64,000 bases of DNA from Rachycentron canadum (lineage: Eukaryota; Chordata; Actinopteri; Carangiformes; Rachycentridae). The notes under the pieces were generated by a model. It was not told where the DNA came from, made no database searches, and saw nothing but the letters and a program-made list of their open reading frames with translations. This document shows positions 12,191-24,700 of the stretch, piece by piece. The DNA lies in the NCBI GenBank assembly GCA_038496675.1, contig CM076660.1, positions 4,953,197-5,017,196 on the forward strand, given 5' to 3'. The position numbers were made by a program, and so were the translations under genes. Each line of letters starts with the position of its first letter. The stretch's first letter is position 1.

Positions 12191-12978
12191 CAGTAGAATG
12201 GAGGTACATTAAAAATTAAATTAAATATTAGATATCAAAACACTTTTTTCTTAGAATTGTGCCAAAATTCTTCCAAAAAAATCACAGATTTGACTTTGTC
12301 AAACCAGCAAATCTGTTGCATACTTTTTGGTTTTTTACCATTATGTTATGAATCGCATTTAAACATCATAAGAGCAGCCTCACAAGGTGCCACTGACTGC
12401 AGTCTGTATTGCACACGCAAGTAAACATTGTCCTCATGTTCACCTATGAAGCTTATTTTTCTTATTTTCCCCAAATGATGCACTGTAGCTCACAGTGTTT
12501 TACTGATTGGATTCACAGCATTGCATTACTGCAGCATGCAAGTTTATTTCCTCCTTTCTTGTTGCATCCTTCTTTCTTGTCATTGTTCTGCTGTTTCCTT
12601 ATGAAAATGTTGGTCCTGTCTGCATGTGTCTCTGTCTTTGCTGTCACGTCTACTCGTTCTTAAATTCACACATACACAAAAAAACTCAACACCTATGTCA
12701 GTAGCTTTAAATTACCTAAATGCAACACTTATTCATATTCTATTGGAAAAGTATGAGAGAAGATTGGCTGGTGTGAAAAAAATCTAAAAAAAAAAAACTA
12801 AAGTTCTGAGCAAATTGCATTTTCTATTAAAAATTCTCCAAGAATATAACATTTGAAAATAAATGTTTTTTTCATGTTGCCCTTATCATCTTTCATACAA
12901 ACATCATATACATAAAACACTTTTGAATCTTATCTCTCAGTATATGCTGGAGATGAGGGAGGACACTGTATTAGGTCA

Positions 12979-13049
12979 GGCAACATGTGGAGCCACACCT
13001 CCTGCACATGTGTCAGTGTGAGGTCACGGGCAACGCTCCACATGTTGCC
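12979..13049. repeat. perfect 15-bp inverted repeat with 41-nt loop
   Basis: The left arm ggcaacatgtggagc (12979-12993) and right arm gctccacatgttgcc (13035-13049) are exact reverse complements. The loop holds another cacatgtg, and cacgtg follows at 13057-13062, so several E-box-type CANNTG sites cluster here. Confidence 0.8.
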
Positions 13050-13412
13050 CCCTGCTCACGTGTAGAGCGCCACCCAAAAATTTCCAGCCTGCATGGTTGA
13101 ACTTGTCATTCTAACTGCACCTTTCTCTGTTTTAGCCTCAGAAATTTTTCACCTAACCCAGAATGATGCTTGTGGATAACCCTGCTGAATGTACCACTGC
13201 TGCTGTTACTAACTGTTTTATTCACTTCCAGCACCTGTCATGCTCACCCCAGTCTAGTGGAATGCAGTTTTCAGGCAGTGCACTCTGATGATCACGTATG
13301 ATGAAGAGAAAGTGCCTTCATGGATACTCATTTAATTAATTACAGCTACTAACAGTGATGTTTGAAGTTCATTCTGAAAAAGAAGAACAATGACATTTTT
13401 TGTGTGCATTTG

Positions 13413-13476
13413 AAATGTATGCCAATGTTATTTTTTCCTTATCCACTCAATGACTTGCCTGCAGTGGCATACATTT
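13413..13476. repeat. perfect 12-bp inverted repeat with 40-nt loop
   Basis: The arms are aaatgtatgcca (13413-13424) and tggcatacattt (13465-13476), about 360 bp beyond the previous inverted repeat. Confidence 0.75.
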
Positions 13477-14972
13477 AAATCTGCATCGTGTCCTAAACTA
13501 CAGAAGATATATATGTGCTTTTTTTCAGCCACATCCTTGTGGGGCTGTTATCAGATTGTTAGCAGAGGGTAAAGACTTTGACACCAAGAGGTAGTCAATT
13601 TAATAACATAATAACAAGGCTAACTACGTGTAAGCAATATGTACAGCACATAATTGATTATGTGCTGCTAGTCTCCTCCCTTACAGCCCTTACAGTGGCA
13701 GAAGAGTAAAAGCCAACATCACTACATGCACAAAACACCTTGACCTTCCTTCCCACAAGACTATGTAAATGTTATTAAAAGTAATAGAGTAACATGTCCA
13801 ATCAAGGCCTACAGGCTCATTATCCAGCGACCCAGCAGTCATTACTCAGGAGGACAGAGCAGATAATGAGGAGCCTCAAGGAGAGCAACACCTCAGCCTC
13901 CACGCTGCTCTTAGTTTCTTGAATCTTCCATCCATATTCCATCCAAAATCTGTCTTTGTTAATCAAACACCCTCTGTTGGCTTGAGAAGTGAAGAACTAC
14001 ACTGAGGACTGGTCGTAGTTAAAAGAGTCTAACATTCACTGTTGGGAAGAAACAGAAAATAAACATCAGTCACCTGTGTCAATTTCAGACACTGTGTGGC
14101 CTATTCATCAATCTCAATCTTCTCCTTTTTCACTGGAGTGCTTCAACAACATCACATTGTTTCCACGTTTGCTCTTTACAGACAAGAGTCATAACTCACT
14201 CACCCACTAAAAGGCCTTTATCAGGGAACAAAACAAAGATCATTTACCGTCAAACATTTTCATGAGACATAATGACCATAGAAACATCCTCCTGCAGCTT
14301 TTCAGCTGTCCATTTGTCTGTTCACAATATTTCAAACATTGATGCTAAATATAGCTAGACACACAACTTCACCTGCACCTCAGTCCTTGAAGCTGTTAAC
14401 TTTTTACAGCCTCTGACTCAGAGGCAACTGGTGAGAGATTGATAATCAAAAGACAGATGTGGGTGGAGTATCATTGGAACACACCAGCCAAGCTTAATCT
14501 ATTTTTTTAAAATAGAAAAGCTGTTATTTGATGAAACCACTGACTGCGCTAATATATTATCATGCCGTCTGCGATCAGTCAACATATGGTGAAACGGAGC
14601 ACTGGATTTGATTTTTTACGACACTTTTGTGCTCTTATCCTTTAGCAGCTTAGCAGAGCAGCGTGACGGCACTAAAACTCTCCGTGTTACATCAGGCCAA
14701 CAAAGGGCAGCCTGTGATTATCTGTACCTCCACATACTTTTCCTTCACATCAGAAGAAAAGGCTTAAAACTGAGTAGGCTGAACTGGCAATCAATTCCAG
14801 CAGTCGAACCAGCAATCAATTTATGTTTCAGCTTAGGTGACCTTGAAGACATAGGCACAGATGAACACAATAAGAAGAAATACAATAGGTTACGTGGGTT
14901 TAGAAGGCAAACATGTTGATACAACAACCATAGTTTTCTATTAATCATGATTTCTTGGTTTGTCCTGTGTAG

Positions 14973-15097
14973 GGGAACCCAGTGCTCCCAAACTACAGGC
15001 CAAGATGCAAAACAAGGGCAATTCTCTTAAGGTCAAATGGGTCAAGCAGGATGACGGCGGTTCCCCCATTACACATTACCTGATCAGATACAAGGCT
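14973..15097 (+). CDS. ncam1: ncam1 exon: first half of FnIII domain 2
   Basis: A 125-nt exon, phase 1 in and 0 out, after tcctgtgtag and before gtgagt. It begins EPSAPKLQAKM and contains VKQDDGGSPITHYLIRYKA. Mammalian NCAM1 has GEPSAPKL and KQDDGGSPIRHYLVRYRA at the same positions, so the identification is firm. It supplies the A to C strands of the second FnIII domain. The C left by the exon at 3074-3199 plus GG makes Arg at the junction; the candidate microexons in the preceding intron would modify exactly this joint. Confidence 0.96.
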
Positions 15098-16367
15098 GTG
15101 AGTATACTGGGCAAGGAGGTAACATGGTACCACTTTGCTGCTCTGCATTTTTTTGTCCAGCTCTTGCAGTGGTTTTATGACAACAGTACAATCTGAACAA
15201 TGCTTTTAAATATTTGCCAAACCAACTGGAAACAGGAATTAACTTTTAGCTTCTGTCAAAGAAAAATAAAATGCACCTGCCAACATTTCCCAAGCACATG
15301 AAGGCACCTGTCAACTTTTGTAACCTTACAATGTGCCCTTTCTAAAATATAATTTAGTTCCCTCACTGACCAAATTATACTTTTTAAACAACAGTATAAT
15401 AATTTTCTTCTTCTTCTACTTTGAAGAAAAAAATTGCCATTTTCATTGGGGAGGTTGTCAGCAGAAAAGATAAGTGTTGACAGTGCAACCAGTAAGCCAT
15501 GATTTTCCGCTGGCTTCTCACCAGTAAATACTGACAAGTGTGTTTGATTATACACCAAGCCACCAGGACCACTGCCAGAGACTAAGCCTAGTTTTGGTGG
15601 GTGCAATATTTTTCTGTCTGACACCCAGCCTCAGTCAGTGTGCTACTTTAATTGACTTTAGTAACTGTAACCTTAAATTCCATCTGGATTTAATTTGTAC
15701 TTTAAACTATCAAAAATACTGTTTAGCAACAAATATACTAAGGCAAGCATCTAATCATCTATTAATCGCACAAAGTGCCCTGTGCGTTTGTGTTTAATGC
15801 AAGTGGATTAAATAGATATTGACCTTCCTTTAATACCTGACAAACTAACTCCCCTTGCCCCATATTGTCAGGCAACAGTTGCCATGTCTGGATTATGTTG
15901 AGTTTCACCAATTCAGATTTTAGCAACAGATTTCTTGCTGCACATTTAAACTGAATACCTCCAAGATGGCTGATACCTGAGGCTATTTCACAACCACTAT
16001 TCACATTCACTCCTATTGGAACTATTTGCATATGATGAATGGCGAATTCTTTCTATATCGGATAGTTCCTCATTTTACAAGCTTTTTGTCTTGTGCTAGA
16101 ATGGTGCTACATAATCCTTTGGGCCAAGATAATCTCTGGTGATACAGGTGAAACTGAAAAATATGCTGTAAGCCCTTTGCTTGTGTAGTTTGTGAAGTTA
16201 TCAAGGAACAATTCGCTTGTTTTATCTTCAGCAAACAGCCTGAAAAATAGAGTCATTATCAAATGATCTAAAATGACCCTTTCCTCTATACTTGTGTAGA
16301 ATGACCATAATCTCACTTGGTTACCAAGTTTTAAGATGCCCCCCCCCTCCCTACATTCCTTCCTCAG
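15098..16367 (+). other. ncam1: intron inside FnIII-2
   Basis: A 1.27-kb intron with a gtgagt donor and a pyrimidine-rich acceptor (ctacattccttcctcag) preceded by a C-run near 16340. Open frames on either strand have no family resemblance. Nothing else was seen. Confidence 0.85.
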
Positions 16368-16548
16368 AAGCATGTGTCTGACTGGAAACCGGTGATCCGC
16401 CTTCCCCATGGCAGTGAGTATGTGGTGCTGAGCGGCCTGGACTGGAATACAGAGTACGAGGTTCACGTGGTGGCGGAAAATCAGCAGGGCAAGTCCAAGC
16501 CTGGCGTCCTCTCCTTCAGAACAGCTACAGAGCCCACTACCATCCCAG
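16368..16548 (+). CDS. ncam1: ncam1 exon: second half of FnIII domain 2 (FGL region)
   Basis: A 181-nt exon, phase 0 in and 1 out, ending at CCCAG before gtatta. It reads KHVSDWKPVIRLP, then SGLDWNTEYEVHVVAENQQG, and ends TATEPTTIP. The EVHVVAENQQGKSK segment corresponds to the FGL loop of mammalian NCAM1 (EVYVVAENQQGKSK), which binds FGF receptor 1 and overlaps a Walker-like AENQQGKS nucleotide-binding motif. This is one of the best conserved stretches of the family. It ends in TTIP plus one G, the known branch point from which GPI-anchored or transmembrane forms are spliced. Confidence 0.97.
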
Positions 16549-17215
16549 GTATTATTCTCATCATCCCACCCTGAGCATCTGCACACATCAGCCACAGTGT
16601 ACAAAGGCTTCCACCGTGACCAGTAAGGCTCTATTATTACAATCCTTGACTCTTACTAGGTGCTTTTTCAGAGCTTGCTGGCTTTTGAGTCTGACAAGTA
16701 TCATCTGTCTCTGTCTATGGTGTGGGAGAGCTGTATTGTTTCTACTGTGCTTATTAGTGCACTGGGTAACAAAGTGCACTGAAGTTAAAAAGCACAGTGG
16801 CCTATACAGTAGGTTTCAAATGACAACAAACAGCGTGGTCTCATACTATGTGAAATGAGCACAAACTGTGAAATGCACATGATGTGTTGAAGACACTCTT
16901 CCTGCATGAAAAGACTGTGTTACAGCAACATGAATTGGATATGATATGTTGACGTTTATCTAATAATTAAAAAAAAAAAAAAGTAAACCCTCGTTTAAAA
17001 TGAAGGTTATATTAATTTAAGAAGTGGGAACTAAACCTTACATGCGCAGTAACTATGATAAATGAAATATGGGCAATGAGCTATTTTGGCTCAGTATTTA
17101 ATGTGGAAGTTGTTGCAGTTCAGTTTGCATGGTTGTTATTCTTGTTTCCGTGCTATGTAGCAGAGAGAAATTTTACATTCCTCTGCAGTACACATGCTGA
17201 GCAGGCTGAACATTA

Positions 17216-17300
17216 AAATCAGAATCAGAATCAACTCTAAAAGCCAAGTAAGTTTAAGCATGCAAAACATCTGACTCCAGTCCTCCATACCTCTAAAAAC
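17216..17300 (+). repeat. teleost interspersed repeat fragment (cagaatcagaatca type)
   Basis: The sequence aaatcagaatcagaatcaac, with gccaagtaagttt, catgcaaaac and gactcc following in order, resembles a common fish repeat that reads atcagaatcagaatcactttattggccaagtatg. The resemblance is from memory of the family, not a database search. Confidence 0.55.
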
Positions 17301-17384
17301 AATCAAACAAAGACCGAATGTAGAGGAACATTTTCTTCATTTATTTTCTATTCACTTATATAATACCTTTTCAATCAGGCAGTC

Positions 17385-17470
17385 TTGTTGTCTCATTGAG
17401 ATTAAGATCTCTTATCCAAGAGAGACTTTAGAAAAAGAAATAATCACAAAAACAAAGACAGCACAATCTC
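17385..17470 (+). repeat. teleost interspersed repeat fragment (tctcattgagatt type)
   Basis: The sequence tctcattgagattaagatct and then tccaagagagactt resembles a repeat frequent in fish introns. It lies about 90 bp after the preceding fragment. Confidence 0.45.
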
Positions 17471-20400
17471 ACAATACAAGCAACTCAGAAACAAGAATTA
17501 AGAAAAACAGGTAAAGTGTCATTAAAAAACATCAGATAATGAAGCTTTAAAGTCTCCAAGGGAAATACAAGACTCTAATTTGAGGTTCAATTTATTTGAA
17601 TGTGGGTTCAGGTGTGTAGCTTATCAAGGGGAACAAAGCTCTGTTCTCATGTGTTGTTGTCATGCAGCTACAGCGCCACGTATTTCTCAAAAGTAAAAAT
17701 GCACACGTGGCTCAAAGCTGGGTCATCTGAAGTTTATTTTCATTCTACCCCTGGCCTGTTCTCACTTTCCTTCTACTGTTAATGCCAAACGTCTGCTTGT
17801 TTCCAGTTATGTCTCTTCCAGCTAATCCTTTCCTCTTGGAGAAATTCGTTTCTTTTTTTTTTTTTCTTTCATTGAGCCCCTTATTTGCATTTCAAAACAT
17901 TGTGCTCACTTCACAAAATTTGAGATACCAGGCTGAAGAAGGTCAACAATAGCTATTGCATCCATATGAAGAGCAGAGGTGTCCTCAATGTATTTTTCTC
18001 TCCTCCTTGATGCTCTGCTGCTGCAGATAAAACTCGGCATCATAGTATTCTTCTCTGCCAGTTGCAATATCTCCTATAAGGTAGCCTGTCTGCTCAAGTT
18101 CAGTGACCAATAAACTCACAGCAGATATCAGTCAGACCCAGAGTGTTTTGTCCAGTTAATACCAAATACTCCTCTACCCAGGCGGTCACGGTCTGCCTTT
18201 GCTCTGTTGCTGTGCTGTGTGTAAGGTGCACATTTTAACTTGGGCTGCCTCCCCATCGCAGTACACCTGAGCTATGTAACAGCTTAAATTTCTTTCTCGT
18301 CCAACTATCTTTTGATCTTCTATTGAAAAATAAGATCAGGTTTTCTTTCTCTCTATATCATCCTGTCTTTCTTCCATTCTCACTTTCAGTTTCAGAACTT
18401 CTCTCCTGCTCGTTTCTATCTTCACCAAAGAGATTTTCATTATTTCTAACAGGTCAAGTGAACATCAAGGAAGCTAATGAACATCAAACTAGATTTGAAG
18501 CAAATTAATTAGTCCCCTGCATGTCTTAATCAGAAAAGATTAGACAAGAATTAATCATTATTTATTACCATTTGAAAAACATAGTGTTCACATTATCTGA
18601 TGCCTTCAAAGCCAAGCAACCAAGTTAAAGACCATAATGGAACTGTGATGAAAAGTGAGAGCACACATATCACATGTCTGCAAGCGGTGGACATACAGTA
18701 AGTTTTAAATGAAACATTTCAGGATGGTTTATTTGTTAAGCAAATGCATATGTGACCTGCACATGGAGGCTGTTCAGAAAAACAAAAGTAAACTACAATT
18801 ACAATAACTGAAAGAAAGACAGAAAATAAATGAACCTGGTAAAATTTACAATACTGTAATTATACTAAATCCCAAAACTAATCTGCATCAGAAAATAATC
18901 CACAACAAATGCCTTCTCTGCTCCTGTCTGAATAATGTATGCTTGAAAACTAAAGCACCCAGCTGTTTTTTCAGATTAGTTGGCCTCTTTCTAAAAATGA
19001 AAATATACATTTTTGACCTGTTACTAATGATTTGCAGACATTTTCAATGTGAACAAATGGGTTTGGGGCTGAAGGCCACATGCAGGAAAGGAGAGTGAGA
19101 AGGTAATGAGACAAACAGTTTTTTTCTTGCTATTTTTCTGGCCATAGGAAAAATATAGAATAACATCCACTCTGACTGTAAAACAGTGGTGTCCTAGAAG
19201 AACAGCTCCCACAGGGGGATGGTCTCAGCTGAAAGAGGCAGACCATTAGAACAGTGTCCCTCAATGAGGGAAACATTTCATTCATTCATTTTTGTCTATG
19301 TTTATTTTTAAGAAAGTAGATAAATCAGATAAAACAGCAGCCCTTTAAAACTTATTCCATGTGGTGTTTTCAAACATAACATAATTGACAATTCAAACAC
19401 TAAAATAGATAATTTCCTCAAATATTAAATTATTAAAAAAAAAAGAACAAAACACTTCACATTTGTAGTTTGGCTTCTTGTGGCTTTGGGCCTCTGCAGC
19501 TGCATAAACTCGTTGTTTATGCCTCAGGCCAAATATCCATCAGTTGTTTTTTTTTGTTTTGTTTTGTTTTTTACAGAATATCTTTAAAAAAGCTATAATT
19601 TTTCAAGCACGCATAGAGACCTGTAACATTTCATGAAAATTTCAGCTTTTCAAACATTACAAAAGATGAAATCCTACCAAATAAGACAGTTTTAGATTTA
19701 CAATCTATTGTAGCTTATTTTATTTCACTTAATTATTTTACTGTCTTGGCTCTGTCTTACTTATTTTATCGTCATCACTGTTTTCTTTATTCATTACATC
19801 TTTCACATCCCCGGCCAACTCACTCATCGTTCTTCCATTTTTATTCTTTCTGTCAGCCTCTACCGTGTCTTCCTCTACCATTTCCACTAGTCCACAGGTC
19901 TAGTGTGTCTCAAGTTCAGGGTCCGCAACTGACCTGAATATACAGTGTGTGGCCTAGTTAGGTGGGGAAGCAGCCCTTACAATCTTTGCATGGTGCCACT
20001 TCCAACTTGATTAATTTCGTCTGTTCTTTACTGGAGACCCTAAAAAGCAACGGCTGCCAGTGCATGGCACATAAAGAAAGCAGTTATTTTCTTTTTTATG
20101 TGCTTGCTGGGCAACAGCCATATAGCAGTGGGAGGTTTGGATCACTTATAATGCTACCAGAGCAGAAGTTTACATGGGCTTTATCCAAGTCAGTCCCCCT
20201 TTAATTCCCATAATTACTTTAATTTAATGTTTTTTTTGTTTTGGTATATTTTTCAGTATTTCTTCCAAGTTGCTGTTGTTTTTTTATTTTTTATTTTTTC
20301 TTCACTTCAAGGCACATGGGAAATTGCTGAGGTTTATTTTTAGCTACAACATCAGAATTCAATTTCAGAAGGCTTCACAGCTGTTTTTAGTCATGGTGGC

Positions 20401-21673
20401 CTAAAACAGCTGCTCCTCTGTAAATTCATACTGGCTCTATGCACTAAATTGGCAACGTGACTCAAATTTTGAATGCAATGTGTTGATCCAAGGCTGAGCT
20501 TCAACCTGTTTGAATTATAATTTTCTTTTTCATTGTTCAAATACTATCTCACACACACACAATGCCACAAAAACATATTGAGCCAAGTGACTTTAAAGCA
20601 TTTTAGAGTGAAGGATCTCGGTGTTAAGTTACCTCTCCTTTGGTAAAATGATCTGTTGATTCTGTTGTGTCAAAAACATTTACGTCATTTGGCTTGTGTA
20701 ATTTCTGTTCTCTGCAGGTACAGCTGGGCAGCATTGACATGCCTCAGATTCGCAGAAGGCAAAATGCTGTCCAGCTGTGGAGAGATAAAACATTGTCATA
20801 TTTTTCAGGCCAAAAGTGTTGGTCAAAATAAACACAGATTGTGTAAATTTGCTCATATGGACACAAAAGTGCCAGGTGTTGACAAATGATCCATCCAAAT
20901 CTCCCCAGCTAAGGTTGACATTGGGGTAAAACTACAAAAAAAAAAAAAAAAACCCTTAACCTTTGCAGTTTTAATAACATCATCCATGTCATAGACTTGA
21001 CCTTCATAACCAGCTTCTGTTTTGGATGTGTGGTTTTGCATGGGCTATTTCTCCTGCCATGACCAGTGGTGTAATGTTAGCTGAAGAAGTGGCTATGCTG
21101 TGAATATGGCTTCAACTTCTCCTTTCTTCATGTGCACATATTCACACCAACCATCTGCCTGCGAATAAGTTATTAACCACAAAAGAGCTGAAGCATTTGT
21201 TGAACAAAACATTTCTTTACTTGTTGATCTCTGCTCTTTTGTCACATTTATGTGCAGTTTGTTTTTTTAGCTTATGACCTGTATTCCAACCTTGTCTTCT
21301 AATATAATTCATACTCCGGTGATTTGCAACAGTAAATATGTTTTGAAAGCAACATAATGCTGCCCAGATTACTGTTTGATAAGCATAATGAGGAAAAGTT
21401 TTTCTTTAATGAATGTCTCAGCAAAGTTGCAAAAAGTAAATCATACCATGAAATCCACCTAATTTATGAACACAGTGCTGCTATTTTGTTAGTAATGTGT
21501 GAGTATGCTAAGTTACAATTTTACAAAACTGTTAATTCATCTGAATAAATAGATCTCTTTTTGGTCCTGCTGCTTTGCACAGCAAGTCAGTAGCTGATGT
21601 TGCAGCGGCAAACCAATCCAGCATCATTACTCTGCAGGCTTAGGAGGTAGCTGCTGATTGGAAATTGGAGTTA

Positions 21674-21675
<2 letters not shown>

Positions 21676-21705
<30 letters not shown>
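21676..21705. repeat. poly-T run (30 nt)
   Basis: Uninterrupted T tract in the intron. It could be the reverse-complemented tail of a retroposed sequence, but no element was recognised beside it. Confidence 0.9.
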
Positions 21706-21706
<1 letters not shown>

Positions 21707-24700
21707 GTTAGTCAATATGCCAGCCTTTAGCTCCCGCAAAGTCACACATAACAAAATCCAAAAGCTCTACTGTGCACATAATTTCTCCATTAATGACCTA
21801 ATGGATGAATTAATGAGACCTTTGGATCAGGTTTACACATCAGCAGTAAGTCAGCATATACTTGCATTTACCTTACATAACACCACTGGCCATTATGAAT
21901 GAGAGATAATAGCTCGACTTGTGTGGATGTGTTCTGGCATCCAGGTCGTCATCTATTTTATCCTAAACTCTGCCACTGATCTGCACCATGGCTGATTAAA
22001 ACCCCTTTGTGTTTATATGAAACATTAGAACAGAAAGGCCTGACTCCAGTGTGTTTGAAATGTCTTCCCTCCTGTTGTCATCCCTCATTACCTTCATTTA
22101 TGTGACCTTCCACCCATGCCTGCCATGAACCATGTGTCATTTGCCGTGCTACTAACATGCTATGACTTCTTTTTACTTTGATCCCCTAACTTAGATTTCC
22201 TTTTTTATTCTTCAGTTCAGTCTCTAATAACCTTTCAGACTTGTATTTCTGTATTTCTGACCTATTTCTCTATCTCTCTCCCACTTTTCCCTCTTTCTCT
22301 CCTGCTTCCCCTTTTTCTCCGTGTCCTCTTCCTGTCTTCATGTGTGATCTTCTTGGGCACCTATGGACCATGACATTACCATACACACAAATTTCTTTCT
22401 CTTTTTGTGCCTTTTATTGTGTTTTTCTTTTTTTTCTTGTCACACCTTATTGCTATGATTACCACTCAAACTCTGTATGGAAATTAAAATATATGTGTAT
22501 TGTTGGTCAATAACCTCAGCTACCCTTGGTTGCCGATGTGTGACGTACAGTCTGGCAGCTCTTGTGCTGTCCATGCTGACTGTGCAGTGGCTCTCATAAA
22601 CTGATTTTGTTCAAGGAGAAAGAGGATAGTCTGAGCCTTTGAAATCTTTGGGCACAGACCCCTTTGCTTTCTATGCCTTTTGACCCTTGTGCAGCCACAC
22701 ACAAGATAAAAAAAAGATGAAGAGTCAAGACATTGGTTTCATGACGTTATTACAGGGTGCTCAGTACTTGCATCATTCTCAAATTTTGGGGATTTAGATT
22801 CTGTTAATATTTTTTTTTTCATCTTTTTTTCATGTTGTAAATGAATAGATACAGAAAGAGAAACTTAGAGGGTTTTGTCAATGTTACAAGTTGGACATGG
22901 ATGCTCTACTGGGGTACAATGTAAACAAAGCGTTGCCTCCTTGTTTTAGATACAGTTAGTAACACATTCATAATGCCTTAATGTGATCTTAAGAGGGGTG
23001 ATAAATAGAATAATAACCTTACACTGTTTAATTATGTGTCTACAATGTTCTAACCAGAAATGGCAATTGCAAAGAGACTTTTATTTTGGAATTTATTGCC
23101 TATTAAACGGACACGTCATTCCACTGTTTATGTCACAAATGACATAAAAGCATGAAAACTGCATGAAAGCTGACACGAGGCATGATCCAGTATTCATGAA
23201 TGTGCTATGCAGCTGCTTCGAAGCTCCCCAATTCAAGCATTATGAATGTGTTAACCAGGTGATGAGAGCAAATGTTGTGCCTAATTTCAGTTCTTTTTGG
23301 ATACCAGCTCGAAAGGTCCTGCTGTACAAAATGTTGAAAGCTAACACTTGCAGAGACATTTAATATCAATTATGGTCAGCGTATTCATTTTTTCAAGACA
23401 CTTTATTACTTGCCATCTTTACATATTATGCTCACGTTCAAATTTGTTGTTATGTAACCGCCTCGTCGGGAGAGGACAGAAGGTTGTGCAGAAAAACTAA
23501 TCATGTTTTGTGACAAGTGTACGGTCTCTTTTCAAACTGATCTTAAAGAAATACAAGAAATCAGCTGTTATTTTGACGGTTCATGTTCTCTTTTTACCTG
23601 AAAGCAGAGAAATGTCTAAAAACACATAAATGCAACAGCTGTTAAAACACTAAAAATTTCATTTTCAATAATGTGAAATTATTTTATTCTGAGACATTTT
23701 TGTAAGTACGTATCAGTGTATTTCCATGTAACCATTGTAGGGTTGAAATAAATTATGTTTCTTTTTCTTTCATGAAAGTAATGGCTTTCTGAAGCTTTAG
23801 CTATTATACATAATAAGATGTGTGACACAGTGCTGACTTGTACTGAGTGTTCGTAGCCTGGATTGTGAAGCTGATTTTTGAAGCCCCTTTGTTTCCCCCT
23901 CTGGAGCTTTAACAAAATGTCTGTATTCTGCATTCAGTGTTGCATTACACCACACGACTGTTAAACCCAGATGCTGAAAGAGTAAAAGTCTGGCTGTAAC
24001 TGAAGAAGGTGCAGTATGCACTTTGAAGACAAAGGAGCAAATGGTAAACAGTGTATATTGTATAGAGGCTTTGCGATTATATGTGACAAAAATTCTGTGA
24101 AACTAAAAATAATAATAATTTTAAATTAGTAACAACTGTTGGCTCGAATGTAAACAAAGATATGACAGTGTTCTCTTTGTTAGAAGCAACTTGTTAGCAG
24201 CTACTCTATGAAAACAAATCAGATGTTGCACCAGCAACAGGGCAGTGATGGTTTGCTGAGCAAATTTTGGTTATAGGTAGCACACAGGCTAACGTGATCT
24301 AAGCATGGAATCGGTGTATTCAGTAGTCAGTCAAAACATATACATTATATACATACACATACATTATGACAGAATATTTGATTGTAATTGCTTGCCCCCC
24401 CCACCCTCAAAAAACTCTTTGTTTTCATGCTTAACTGGGTTAAAAAGAAAAGGTCAGAGTCAAAATGACATGATTTCCAGTTTTGTGACACACTCGTCCC
24501 ACATTTGCTCCTGGCACAGCAGAGCCATATGTCACATGGCTGTCAAAATGCAAAAAACATCTTGTTACACATCTGATCAAATGATTCTGGTTCTGTTGCT
24601 TTCCCCACTGTGGCAGTCTTTGTGGAAATCAAACAACATCGTCTATCAATGCTAAACACTGATAGCCAGGAGCTACAGATCTGAAAAACAGCCATCACAG

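Larger units (their letters stand above)
3200..14972 (+). other. ncam1: intron between FnIII-1 and FnIII-2 exons, with candidate microexons
   Basis: An 11.8-kb intron in the position where mammalian NCAM1 carries the MSD1/AAG alternative exons. Candidates at 5730, 8215, 9829 and 10984 are listed separately. Other contents are a TA microsatellite (8631-8655), an assembly gap (10451-10845), a teleost repeat fragment (12133-12190) and two perfect inverted repeats (12979-13049, 13413-13476). Open frames at 6971-7264, 7903-8157, 9519-9920 and 11772-12065 have no recognisable domains and I do not call them genes. Confidence 0.85.

Noticed and set aside
16107..16604. Minus-strand open frame of 165 residues
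   Set aside because: It overlaps the FnIII-2 exon on the opposite strand and has no recognisable domain.
22216..22372. Hydrophobic phase-1 reading with stop after ttcttcag, considered as the GPI-anchor exon
   Set aside because: It is a long pyrimidine-rich stretch that reads as Leu/Phe/Ser by composition; the hydrophobic part is far too long, with no clear cleavage site.
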